Shown here: piece by piece, positions 49,351 through 59,525 of the stretch | How the letters are laid out: the number at the start of each line of letters is the position of its first letter | Position numbering within the stretch: position 1 is the first letter of the stretch | From: Hepsetus odoe | Lineage: Eukaryota; Chordata; Actinopteri; Characiformes; Hepsetidae | Reading direction: 5' to 3' | Length of the DNA stretch: 64,000 nucleotides | Assembly (NCBI GenBank): GCA_017165825.1 | Contig: CM029380.1 | Coordinates: forward strand, 6,360,352 to 6,424,351 | The notes under the pieces: generated by a model | Told to the model about the DNA's origin: nothing | Database searches by the model: none | What the model saw: only the letters and a program-made list of their open reading frames with translations | Position numbers and translations under genes: made by a program

Positions 49351-50097
49351 AAGATGGAAGCAATTTAGGCATGGAGTCATGTGCGCCTCACTCTTCCACC
49401 CACTGCCGCAGCGCACCGGCAAACTGAGCGGCAGCTACAGCAGGAGCTGGAGTCGCTGAGCAATGTTCGTGGTTGCATTGGAGCGAGCAGCATGGCGGGA
49501 GAAAGTGAAACCATATTTGGTTGTGAGCATAAAAAATATATTTTACGCCTGATGAGAAGCAATTTCTTTGAACATAAAAATACAACATCCTTTGCATTAT
49601 TTGCCATCTTTGGAAACAAGAGCCAGAACCACAAATCCAAACCCAATAATGCAGAACGTTAATTTATGCACAACATTTCTGCATGACTCAAGATCCTTCA
49701 ATTTTTATAAGTTATTGTGGTTGAGTATTTGAGAATGCATTTAGCATGTGTGTCACTCTGAATAAGAGCTGCTACCAAATGTAAATGTAAAAATATCTGT
49801 GTGGTTCTTTTCTAGTGTACCTGACTGTGTTCATTTCTTTAAATGGTGTGTACTGCTCAGTTCCATTTGCAGATAAGCAGTCCCACTCATAATTCTGCCG
49901 CCTCCATACTTTACTCTTTGTGTGGTTATCTTGGGTTCATATCGTCTTCAAACCTGGCAAATTGTCTCTTTATATGAGTGTATATACCACTTCTGTTTTA
50001 ACCAGAAAGCAAGAGATCTGCTTTGTCTTAAAGTAGACATTTTATTTGTCTTCAGGTGCTTTTTAGATCTTCAGATCAGGCTTTTCTTTGACCTTTT
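49351..50097. other. Non-coding stretch with SINE tail
   Basis: A GC-rich patch lies at 49385-49500. A degraded family C SINE tail lies at about 49735-49795 (gaatgcatttagcatgtgtg ... aaatgtaaatgtaaa). Confidence 0.45.
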
Positions 50098-50262
50098 TAC
50101 CCATACACACCATGTAGCAGAGGGCAGCTATTTAAAGGGGAGTGACAGAGATGGTACCATGCTCAATGGTACCTCAAAGCAACCTTCTGGTCTGGGATTC
50201 AAACCCATGATCTTCCAGTCCTGGGGCCAACTCCCTAACCATTAGACCACCACTGCCCCGAT
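50098..50262 (-). repeat. tRNA-derived SINE (family A), truncated tail
   Basis: On the minus strand it has ggtggtctaatggttaggga (A-box region), tgggtttgaatcccaga (B box) and ggttgctttgaggtacc. Homologous to 15395-15650. Confidence 0.8.
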
Positions 50263-51459
50263 GATATAAGGATGTAATACAGGGATGTTTCTTGCCATTG
50301 CTAGTGTCCTTAATTATGCAATGCAAACATAAGGTTCATTAAAAGAAAAAATATAATTTTGGCTTCTGTACTTCAAATCACACACAGAGTGTGTGGAACT
50401 AGAAATAACTTTTATAATGGCATTGACACACACCTGCCCTGGACTTTGATAAAGTATGCGAAAAGAAGTTTGGTCAATTCCCTCAAGTTATTTCATGCGG
50501 TCGTAAAGGCCTCTCGTCCCCGGCTGGGCCTTTAATGTGTAAGATTATCCGATGTAGTCAATGGTGGAGGGTGATGATTCTTTAGAATCTTATTGTAAAA
50601 GGAGCCAAGAAGGAAGAGACATTGTGTCAAGACAAATTACCAAGGCTGGGTCCCAAACCACACACTGTTCTTTACTATGCATTCCTCCTATCCTATAGTA
50701 ATAAATATATTGCTAATGGTGATGTACTATTTTGACATGCTCTTTAATAAGGTTGTACGTGGCTTTGAATGTAGGATTTACTGGAGTGTGACCAGCAGCG
50801 AGGAGTGTGAAGGGGCAACCGCATTTTGAAAATACCGTCATACAGAAAGTAATAACACTTCATATAAATAAATTGCTTAGCTCAATAAATAAATGCTTGG
50901 ATAAAAATGCTTAGCTCGATAAATGGCGGCAGCGCTTTCAAACACTTTATTAGGGCAAGATGTTAAAAACTGCATTTAAAGCAGATGAAATGTAAACCAG
51001 TCAGAAGCATGTGGCTACAATATCCCATGTGTTTCAAAATATCCAACAGCGACATGTTTAACAAAGCTGATGAAACACATTCATTCATTTAACTTTACTC
51101 TATATCTCCAGAATCATATCTGCATGCATCTGTTTGAAATGTGCTGCCTTGACCGCATGTGTGCATCTATGTGTGTTCAATCTGGCCGTGAGTGGCCAGC
51201 ACTGATGTGATAGTGGTGCAGCTTGAGGGCCGTGCACATGCCTACGGAGCCCACTGTGTAATTTTGGGGTGTATAATTGGCCCTTTTTGGAACTTTTCTA
51301 AAGCAAAAGCAAAAAAAAAAAAAAGCCTGCCCTTACACTGTGATGGGGGATTGGTAGTGTGTTTAGTAATGCTATATATGTGTTTGCTTGTGTGTGTATG
51401 TAGTATTATGCTTAGATTGTTTATATGAGCAGTAACACTATGTGTATACCAATGATGAG
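50263..51459. other. Non-coding stretch, nothing recognised
   Basis: Complex sequence; 50440-50640 is somewhat GC-richer. No exon was recognised. Confidence 0.4.
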
Positions 51460-52084
51460 TGTGTGTGTGTGTGTGTGTGTGTGTATAAGCTAGGTGAAGT
51501 GATACTGAATGTGTAAAAATATAGTAGTGCTCTGTGGGTAGCTACTCAGTATTTGTGTGTAATATGTATAATGCATGTAGTAATTCTGAGTGCATGTGGT
51601 GATTTTGCATTTGTGTGAGAAGTAACAATGTGTGTAGTCACACCTAGTGTGTATGTTTTATGACACTGTGTATGGCAATGCTCAGTGTGTGTGTAGAGTT
51701 TTACTGTGTGCAATGCTGCGCAGTGTGTAGTATATGTGCAGTAATATTGAATGTGCATGTGTGTAGTAACAATGTGTGTAGTATACCTGCATCTGAAAAT
51801 TGTGGGTTTAATTCCCCACCAGTAGGTTGCCCTGAGGTACCCTTGAGCAAGGTACCGTCCCTGTCACTGCTCCCCGGGCGCTTCCAATAGCTGCCCACTG
51901 CTGCACGGTGTTTGAGTGTGCATGGGTTAAAAGCAGAGGTCCAATTTCGTTGTGGTTCACTGTCTGCTGTGCTTTGACCTCGCAATGACAAGCGTTGTCA
52001 CTTTCACTTTCATATCTGAATGTGTATGTGTTGTAGAAGTGTGTAGGTACAGTGAGAGTGAATGTATAACAAAATCGTAAAAGT
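51460..52084. repeat. Diverged (TG)n-rich DNA with an inserted SINE
   Basis: A pure TG tract at about 51460-51485 is followed by diverged 'tgtgtgtagtaat...' units. A plus-strand family A SINE lies at about 51795-52018 (gtaggttgccctgaggtacc, then ctgctccccgggcgcttcc and aatgacaagcgttgtcactt), with its tRNA-like head largely lost. Confidence 0.8.
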
Positions 52085-53045
52085 AACACAGTGTGTGTAG
52101 GTGTAATAAAACTGTACTAACACTGCGTGTGTATGTGTTATAACACTGTAGTAACACTGAGAGTGTGTATGTGTTATAACACTGTAGGAACTCTGAGCGT
52201 GTGTATGTGTTATAACACTGTAGGAACACTGAGAGTGTGTGTGTTATAACACTGTAGGAACTCTGAGAGTGTGTATGTGTAATAACACTGTAGTAACACT
52301 GAGAGTAAAAAGTAAGGTTTCAGCCAACAATGTGTTATAACACTGTAGTGTGTATGTGTTATAACACTGTAGTAACACTGAGAGTGTGTGTATGTGTAAT
52401 AACACTGTAGGAACACTGCGTGTGTGTATGTGTTATAACACTGTAGTAACACTGAGAGTGTGTATGTGTTATAACACTGTAGTAACACTGAGAGTGTGTA
52501 TGTGTTATAACACTGTAGTAACACTGAGTGTGTATGTGTTATAACACTGTAGTAACACTGAGCGTGTGTGTGTTATAACACTGTAGGAACTCTGAGAGTG
52601 TGTGTGTGTTATAACACTGTAGGAACACTGAGAGTGTGTATGTGTTATAACACTGTAGGAACACTGAGAGTGTGTATGTGTTAACACTGTAGGAACACTG
52701 AGAGTGTGTATGTGTTAACACTGTAGGAACACTGAGAGTGTGTATGTGTTAACACTGTAGGAACGCTGAGAGTGTGTATGTGATATAACACTGTAGGAAC
52801 TCCGAGAGTGTGTATGTGTTATAACACTGTAGGAACTCAGAGTGTGTATGTGTTCTAACACTGTAGGAACACTGAGAGTGTGTATGTGTTATAACACTGT
52901 AGGAACACTGAGAGTGTGTATGTGTTAACACTGTAGGAACACTGAGAGTGTGTATGTGTTAACACTGTAGGAACGCTGAGAGTGTGTATGTGATATAACA
53001 CTGTAGGAACTCCGAGAGTGTGTATGTGTTATAACACTATAACAC
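52085..53045. repeat. Minisatellite, roughly 34-bp unit
   Basis: More than 20 tandem copies of a unit built from gtgtgtatgtgttataacac, then tgtaggaacactgaga, with single-base and short length variants. A higher-order unit is visible: the variant gaacgctgag recurs at 52761 and 52971, 210 bp apart. Minus-strand frames through it encode monotonous LLQCYNTYTLSV-type repeats and are artefacts. Confidence 0.95.
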
Positions 53046-53245
53046 AGAGTGTGTTTATATAATTACACAATGTAATACTATTGAGAACATGTGTAAATGT
53101 TTAGTAATACTGAATGTGTATGGGCGTAATGCTCACTGGTTGTGTGGGTGTATATTACCGTGTGTGTGTGTGTTCTGCTGAGTGTATGTGTGTATAATAA
53201 CGTGTATAGCAATGCTAAACGTGTATGTTTTACTGTGTACATTAC

Positions 53246-53307
<62 letters not shown>

Positions 53308-53358
53308 GCTGCTGAATATTGGTAGCTATGCTGTGTTCGGGTTTAATTACATTAATGA

Positions 53359-53410
<52 letters not shown>

Positions 53411-53481
53411 GCTGCTGAATATTGTAGCTATGCTGTGTACGGGTTTAATTACATTAATGATCTGTGTGTGTGTGTGTGTGT

Positions 53482-53526
<45 letters not shown>

Positions 53527-53538
53527 TGTATGTGTGTG

Positions 53539-53590
<52 letters not shown>

Positions 53591-54195
53591 TGTGTATGTG
53601 TTATAACACTGTAGGAACACTGAGAGTGTGTATGTGTTATAACACTGTAGGAACTCAGAGTGTGTATGTGTTATAACACTGTGGAACACTGAGAGTATTA
53701 TGTGTTATAACACTGTAGGAACACTGAGAGTGTGTATGTTATAACACTGTGGAACACCCCCTGAGAATTAATATTATGTGTTATAACACTGTACAAGACA
53801 CACAGAGAGTGTATGTGTTATAACATAGTGGGTTACTAGTGTGTATGTGTTATAACACTGTAGGAACACTGAGAGTGTGTATGTGTTAACACTGTAGGAA
53901 CACTGAGAGTGTGTATGTGTTAACACTGTAGGAACGCTGAGAGTGTGTATGTGATATAACACTGTAGGAACTCCGAGTGTATGTGTTTATAACATAACAC
54001 AGAGTGTGTTTATATAATTACACAATGTAATACTGTGAGAACATGTGTGTGTTGTAATACTGAATGTGTATGGGCGTAATGCTCACTGGTTGTGTGAGTG
54101 TATATTACCGTGTGTGTGTGTGTTCTGCTGAGTGTATGTGTGTATAATAACGTGTATAGCAATGATAAACGTGTATGTTTTACTGTGTACATTAC

Positions 54196-54259
<64 letters not shown>

Positions 54260-54309
54260 GCTGCTGAATATTGTAGCTATGCTGTGTTCGGGTTTAATTA
54301 CATTAATGA

Positions 54310-54344
<35 letters not shown>

Positions 54345-54401
54345 TGAGTGTAATGCTGCTGAATATTGCTTTATACTGTGTCTGAGTTTAGTACATTAAT
54401 A

Positions 54402-54486
<85 letters not shown>

Positions 54487-54507
54487 GCAATGGCATGTGG
54501 CTGGCCT

Positions 54508-54562
<55 letters not shown>

Positions 54563-54620
54563 CCTTGATGCTGAATATTGGTAGCTATGCGTGCACCCAG
54601 GTTTAGCAGGTACATTAGTC

Positions 54621-54681
<61 letters not shown>

Positions 54682-54720
54682 GTGTGTGTGTGCGTGTGTG
54701 TGTGTGTGGCTCTGGTCCCA
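53046..54720. repeat. (TG)n tracts, about 100-bp modules and a 950-bp duplication
   Basis: Long pure TG tracts alternate with a module taatgctgctgaatattg ... gtttaattacattaatgat, present at 53304, 53407, 54256 and, diverged, at 54351 and 54561. A second minisatellite block lies at about 53595-54000. Landmarks such as tgggcgtaatgctcactggt recur at 53121 and 54071, showing a tandem duplication with an offset of 950-961 bp. The array ends about 330 bp before the fgf3 start codon. Confidence 0.92.
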
Positions 54721-54803
54721 TCATTGGTCGTGTCTCTCTTCATTGTTGGCTGAAACCTCTTTAACTTTGCGCGCGCCCTGGTCGAGGGAGATCTCACCAT
54801 AGG

Positions 54804-54863
<60 letters not shown>

Positions 54864-54957
54864 TCAGAATCACTCCGCCTGTGGGAGAGGAGTGTGTGGA
54901 TCAGTAGAGGAGGGTTTAAGGCAGGGCTGTTCTGTCCTCATGCGCAGCGGAGCAGCT
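54720..54957 (+). promoter_or_regulatory. fgf3: Probable proximal promoter and 5' leader of fgf3
   Basis: Between the TG array and the first coding exon lie an inverted CCAAT word (ATTGG at 54723-54727), a GC-rich gcgcgcgccc at about 54770, and a (TC)n tract at 54805-54858. No convincing TATA box is seen, so the transcription start is not defined. Assigned only from position and composition. Confidence 0.4.
54805..54858. repeat. (TC)n tract in the fgf3 leader region
   Basis: Nearly pure TC repeat about 190 bp before the fgf3 ATG. Confidence 0.95.
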
Positions 54958-55045
54958 CGCTCTGGTGAATGGCGCCCGAGCCTGCCGGGGCCTGGCGATG
55001 CTGCTGAGCTCGTGCAGAGGCAGGAGGCGCGCGTGCGATGCCACG
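54920..55045 (+). other. fgf3: Upstream in-frame extension and uORFs of fgf3
   Basis: The fgf3 frame stays open from the TAA at 54917-54919. In-frame starts upstream of the main ATG are ATG 54998 (16 extra residues, G at -3) and CTG 54962 (28 extra residues, G at -3 and +4). The extension includes CRGRRRAC. Out-of-frame ATGs occur at 54940 (long overlapping frame), 54969 (short frame ending 55004) and 55038 (short frame ending 55055, overlapping the start). Whether these lie in the mRNA depends on the unknown transcription start. Mouse Fgf3 is known to use an upstream in-frame CUG. Confidence 0.45.
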
Positions 55046-55253
55046 ATGGTGCTGATCGGGCTGCTGCTGCTGCTGGCCGCGCTGGAGCCCGCGGGGCCGC
55101 GCAGGCGGCGGGACGCGGCGGCGCGCGGAGGAGTCTACGAGCACCTGGGGGGCGCGCCGCGCTGGAGGAAACTCTACTGCGCCACCAAATACCACCTCCA
55201 GATCCACCCCAACGGAAAGATAGACGGATCACTGGAGGAGGACAACCCGCTGA
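55046..55253 (+). CDS. fgf3: fgf3 coding exon 1
   Basis: Codes residues 1-69 and the first base of Ser70. The donor is ctga|gtgagt. The exon is strongly GC-rich with many CpGs, which explains long chance frames on both strands here. Confidence 0.95.
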
Positions 55254-55750
55254 GTGAGTAACGCGCGCGCGATCGAGTGTGTGAGTGTGTCTGGAGTTGT
55301 TGATCTGGAGATGGAGTTTGTGCTCGCTCGGATTTACAGCGTGTCCAGAAGACGGTGTGCTGTAGTGCTGTGGGCTTAGGTTTGGTCCAGTGTGGAGCAG
55401 TTTAGTGGGGATGAAGAGTTTGAGTTGAGACAGTGTGGATGTTAATGTCAAATACACACACACACCACACACACACCCAGTGACCATCAATGACATTACA
55501 AATTAAGCATTTAATTTAGTCTACATTAATTACATTTTATTTATGTATATGTTTGAAATGTATCTTTAAATCATTGTTTAGATAGGATGAGCTGTCTATC
55601 TATCTATCTATCTGTCTGTCTGTCTATCTATCTATCTATGAAAATATCAATTTATGTATACATGTAATTATTTATTAACATATATTTATTCACTATGTTA
55701 ATTCATTTGTCTGTACATGTGTCTCACTGTTTATAAATCTCGTTTGTATG

Positions 55751-55839
<89 letters not shown>

Positions 55840-56522
55840 AATTTTATAATTAAACTAAAATATCAATATATATATTTAATTATTTAGTCTATCTATCTAT
55901 CTATCTGGTGTGCAGTGTTCATGGTGTGAGGCTGGGTTGCTGTGGTTCTGCTGGGATCTGGGTGGGTTGGTGAGTCCAGGTGCTGTTGGATGGTGATGAG
56001 CTGCTGCCCTCGTTTGTCCGGCAGCGGTTTCCAATTAGCGCAGTGCAAACCGCGCGAGGAGGCGCGCGTCTCCGTGAAACTGGGATTTAACAGACAGTTG
56101 GCCGTAATGACAGAGAGCAGCGGGGTTTATGCTGGAAAAGGATGATTATTGGAGGGGTTAGAATGGAGAGAGCCATTAATCACTGCAGTGGAGCTGAATA
56201 AACATCCACTTAGAGTGGCGTTTACTGTGTGTGCGCGCGCGCGTCTGATCTGTCAGCATGTTTGCAGCTGGATGGCTCAGTGGAGAACTGCTCTGTAGGT
56301 TGTAGGTCAAAGCAGCACTGAGAGGTATGAAAATAAACACATAACTGCTGTGATAATGGTGCTTTTTTTTCATGTGGATGAAGATTAGATGGTTTAAGGC
56401 TGAAGCAAAACTTGAGTCAAAGTTTAGTTCCAACTCTGTCAAGCTCTGAGAAAATCAAAACTCTGGGTTTGTGCGAGCAAGTCCCTTTTCCATGCAGGAT
56501 TAAGTGTGTAAGGCAATAATGA

Positions 56523-56572
<50 letters not shown>

Positions 56573-58050
56573 CAGAAAGACAGAAAGTTACACGAAGAGA
56601 GGGAAAGAGAGAAAAGAGAAAGAAAAGGAAAAAAACAGGATAGATAGATAGATCCATAGATAGATAGACAGACAGACAGATAGATAGATTGATAGATAGA
56701 TAGATGGATGGATGGATGGATGGATGGATGGATGGATGGATGGATGGATGGAACAGAAAAAGTAAACTAAATAGAACTAAAAAGTTTATTAGGAATGGAC
56801 TAAAAACAAAGTATCTTTTAAGAGGCCATGGCTCCTTCAGCTTTACGCTCGGGCTCGACCTGCTTTAATACCCTTAATAAAGCCTTTAATAAAAAGTTAA
56901 TGATTATGGTTAAGCTTTAACAGCCTATTCTTCTGTTCTTCCTAGGTATACTGGAAATCACAGCTGTAGATGTCGGCGTGGTAGCAATCAAGGGCCTGTT
57001 CTCTGGGAGATATTTAGCCATGAATGAGAAAGGTCGCCTATACGCCTCGGTAAGTGTTACGTCACGCTGGAAAACCAGCCTGCAGATATGAAGCCATTAA
57101 CAGGCTCAGATAACAGGCAGGGCAATCTGATTCCAATGCCACATGGTGGTGTTTTCATGCGTAACCAGCACGGCCACATGGCGCGAGGTTGGACATACAT
57201 TGGACGAACTCTTGAAATTCAGCAGCAGAAATTGAAATTATTACTCAGAATTGTTGCTATTTAAATATTTGACAATTAAAGCGCATCAATAAAAGGATAC
57301 TACAAAAATATATTAAGACATGTGTTTATACCTTAAATTGTTGGCTTGTGATTCAGCCAACAGTTGAAGTTATGTTGCTATTGATTAATCTTCTAAGCAG
57401 TTGCTCTTTTGAAACGTTACTACAGCCTTAAAAATAAAGAGGGTTTGGTGGATTCCATTGAAAGATCCCTTTTAGATTTTATATTTCAGTGAATGGCTTT
57501 ATAAAATAACTGAACCCGCTTGAATGAAGGTCCTTTAGAGGTTGCAAATACTGTTGCTTCATAGTACTTTTTCCCCCTAATACTCCTATTATGTAACTCC
57601 TGCAGTTGCCATATCCTTGGATTTAAACAACACAACAAAATGTCATAACACATATTATGTTTCCTCTTTCAGGAAATCTTCAATGAAGAGTGTGAGTTTG
57701 TGGAGCGCATTCATGAGTTAGGCTACAACACATATGCCTCACGGCACCATTCGACCACCCAGCCGCCTGGTGCCGGGGGCAACAAGCGGCGAGCCCAGGC
57801 CAAAAAGCCCTGGTTCGTGTCCATCAATGGGAAAGGTCGGCCCAGGAGGGGCTTTAAAACACGAGGCACGGACAAAGCCTCCCTCTTCCTGCCCCGCGTT
57901 CTGGGCAACAAGGACCATGAGATGGTGCGCAGCCTCCTGCAAGGCCAGCAGCACCGGATGGGCAACCGGAGGGTCCGGGTGGGCAGGGCAGAGCGCAGGA
58001 GAAGGAGGCACAGGGAGCCCAAGAGCCACGAGGGGAAGGATGATACTTAA
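55046..58050 (+). CDS. fgf3: Fibroblast growth factor 3 (three coding exons)
   Basis: Secreted, heparin-binding ligand of FGF receptors (IIIb-type in known vertebrates), acting in inner-ear, hindbrain, pharyngeal and tail-bud development. The exons 55046-55253, 56946-57049 and 57673-58050 join to 229 residues. A hydrophobic signal segment covers residues 2-13 ([12 protein letters not shown]). FGF3 hallmarks follow: [20 protein letters not shown] (29-48), [16 protein letters not shown] (71-86), [18 protein letters not shown] (87-104), [18 protein letters not shown] (110-127), and the basic heparin-binding stretch [13 protein letters not shown] (156-168). Cysteines 45 and 111 are at the family positions. 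The C-terminus has a basic cluster at residues 209-218 ([10 protein letters not shown]) like the nuclear/nucleolar signals described in other FGF3 proteins. ATG 55046 has A at -3 and G at +4, and starts directly before the signal peptide. In tetrapods FGF4 and FGF19 lie 3' of FGF3, so fgf4 would be expected to the right of the window. Confidence 0.97.
55254..56945 (+). other. fgf3: fgf3 intron 1
   Basis: About 1.7 kb, GT (gtgagt) to AG (ttcttcctag), phase 1. It holds tetranucleotide (CTAT)n/(CTGT)n at about 55591-55639, (TA)n at about 55748-55836, (CG)n-like gcgcgcgcgcg near 56233, (GA)n at 56527-56569, and (GATA)n/(GATG)n at 56639-56752. A GC-richer patch at 55910-56170 could be regulatory. 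Confidence 0.9.
56946..57049 (+). CDS. fgf3: fgf3 coding exon 2 (104 nt)
   Basis: Codes the end of Ser70 through Ser104. The length of 104 nt is the usual size of the middle exon in FGF genes. Acceptor cctag|gtatac and donor cctcg|gtaagt keep the frame. Confidence 0.95.
57050..57672 (+). other. fgf3: fgf3 intron 2
   Basis: 623 bp, GT (gtaagt) to AG (ttcctctttcag), phase 0. AT-rich; nothing else recognised. Confidence 0.9.
57673..58050 (+). CDS. fgf3: fgf3 coding exon 3
   Basis: Codes residues 105-229 and TAA at 58048-58050. It carries the receptor/heparin-binding half of the beta-trefoil and the basic tail. Long open frames on the opposite strand are by-products of its GC-rich codons. Confidence 0.95.
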   Translation, partial: EIFNEECEFVERIHELGYNTYASRHHSTTQPPGAGGNKRRAQAKKPWFVSINGKGRPRRGFKTRGTDKASLFLPRVLGNKDHEMVRSLLQGQQHRMGNRRVRVGRAERRRRRHREPKSHEGKDDT

Positions 58051-59040
58051 GGACCAAAACCCAAGTGGCCACCAAAGACTAACACCAAAAACAGCAAACT
58101 GCTTTTAAGGAGGAACTTTAGGATGAAAAAGCCTTCCTTCTTTCCCTTAACAATAAAAGTCTTGCATTTGAGATGTAAAGACCTTGATATGACCAAAAAC
58201 TAACACTGCTGGATGTTTGCATCTGCTAGGTGTGTAATTCTTGTATGTAGTTGTATACAGTCCTTTTTTTGTTCTCACATTTCAGCAAACGCTTCTTGTT
58301 TTTTTCTTCTTCTTCTTCATTTGAGAGAAGATTAGGAAGTTTGGATACGAGTGCTTGACAATGCCGTGTTATGTCGAGGGACTACAATACTTTCTAACTA
58401 GACGGCATCCAGAAAAAGCACTTTTGTTCAGATTAAATAGAGGAGCGCAGGTGGAGTTTTAAGAACCTACATGTGATAGTCTACTGTCCTTAAACTGCAA
58501 TGAGAAGTACTTTGTATATTACTAATGTTATGCATATTTATTTTGTCCATGTGTTGTTTAAGTTATTGATGACATAGGTTCTACACTTTCAGGTATCAGA
58601 GGATACTGACCCAGCTCAATAAGAAACACTGTCAGTGCCATTAGGTTAAAATCGGGGCTGCGGACTGTCCAAAAAAGGGATTTTTCCGTCATCTAGAAGT
58701 GGACAGATCATTGGTCATGTGTTAAATTAGTTGTGAAAGGTACTTTTTCTATATTAAACACTGTAATAAGTGACAGTAATGCTAAAGCTGTGTTAATCAA
58801 CACTGAAAACTAAAAATGTGGAGGAATGTCACCAATAAATTACATGGAAATATACGCACACTTGTTTGTTGCTACTGAGGTCCCCATTCACAAAAGGCGT
58901 TTAATATAAAATGTTAAAATTAGTTCGAAAGGAATACTCTAAATTGTTTCAACCTCCATCTGCTACATTGATAATCATAGACAATAATTTTTCCAAGAGA
59001 AAACCAAAAGATCTATCACTTACAATAAAAGTCAATGGAC
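58051..59040 (+). other. fgf3: fgf3 3' UTR region with poly(A) signals
   Basis: AT-rich 3' sequence with AATAAA at 58152-58157, 58834-58839 and 59024-59029. The mRNA end cannot be chosen from sequence alone. Several ATTTA words (near 58535) could confer instability. Confidence 0.6.
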
Positions 59041-59324
59041 TGCCGCTTCTGGGTATGTTTGGATGCAGCATATGGAAATAAGTTGTTGCTGAAACATTTG
59101 GGACTACTTCTTTAAGGATGCAAGCTTTTAATCTAATGGGAAAATGTCAGATGACCTGCCCAGTTTAGTGTTAGAACTTGATACAAGCTGGAGGTTAACA
59201 CATAAAGGACTTGAGAGTGATCCATCTCAAGCATAAGTTAAATTTCAATCTCCAGGTTAGGGTCTAAACTGTAATATTTTGGGCACCACCACTGGGATTT
59301 TTAGTACCTTTTAATAGGGAGTAT

Positions 59325-59525
59325 ATAGTAGTCTGCGAAAGTTTGGACAACCCTGTTCAAATGACTGCGTATTTTCTTAGTAAAGATAAGTGATCGTCCT
59401 CTGAGAACAAACAATATTTTCTTCCTGTGCATTTCTGCACAGTTCCTAACCTTTTTGAGTTTAATATACTGAAGAAAAAAATAAAACAACATGAAATGTC
59501 CCAAACATTTTGCCCAGACTGTTCT
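59325..59525. mobile_element. MITE-like DNA transposon remnant
   Basis: Left end gtctgcgaaagtttggacaa. The right end acattttgcccagactgttc, read in reverse, is gaacagtctgggcaaaatgt. The two are imperfect inverted repeats of a family whose consensus I recall as 'gtctgcgaaagtttgggcacc'. No frame is present. Confidence 0.5.

Noticed and set aside
52210..53689. Long minus-strand frames with repeated CYNTYTLSV or HTHTHT residues
   Set aside because: They are translations of the minisatellite and TG tracts, not genes.
54870..55496. 208-codon open frame antisense to fgf3 exon 1
   Set aside because: It mirrors GC-rich fgf3 codons and intron sequence and has no domain; chance frame from composition.
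57723..58108. Several long open frames overlapping fgf3 exon 3 on both strands
   Set aside because: They are shadows of the arginine/glycine/proline-rich fgf3 coding frame.
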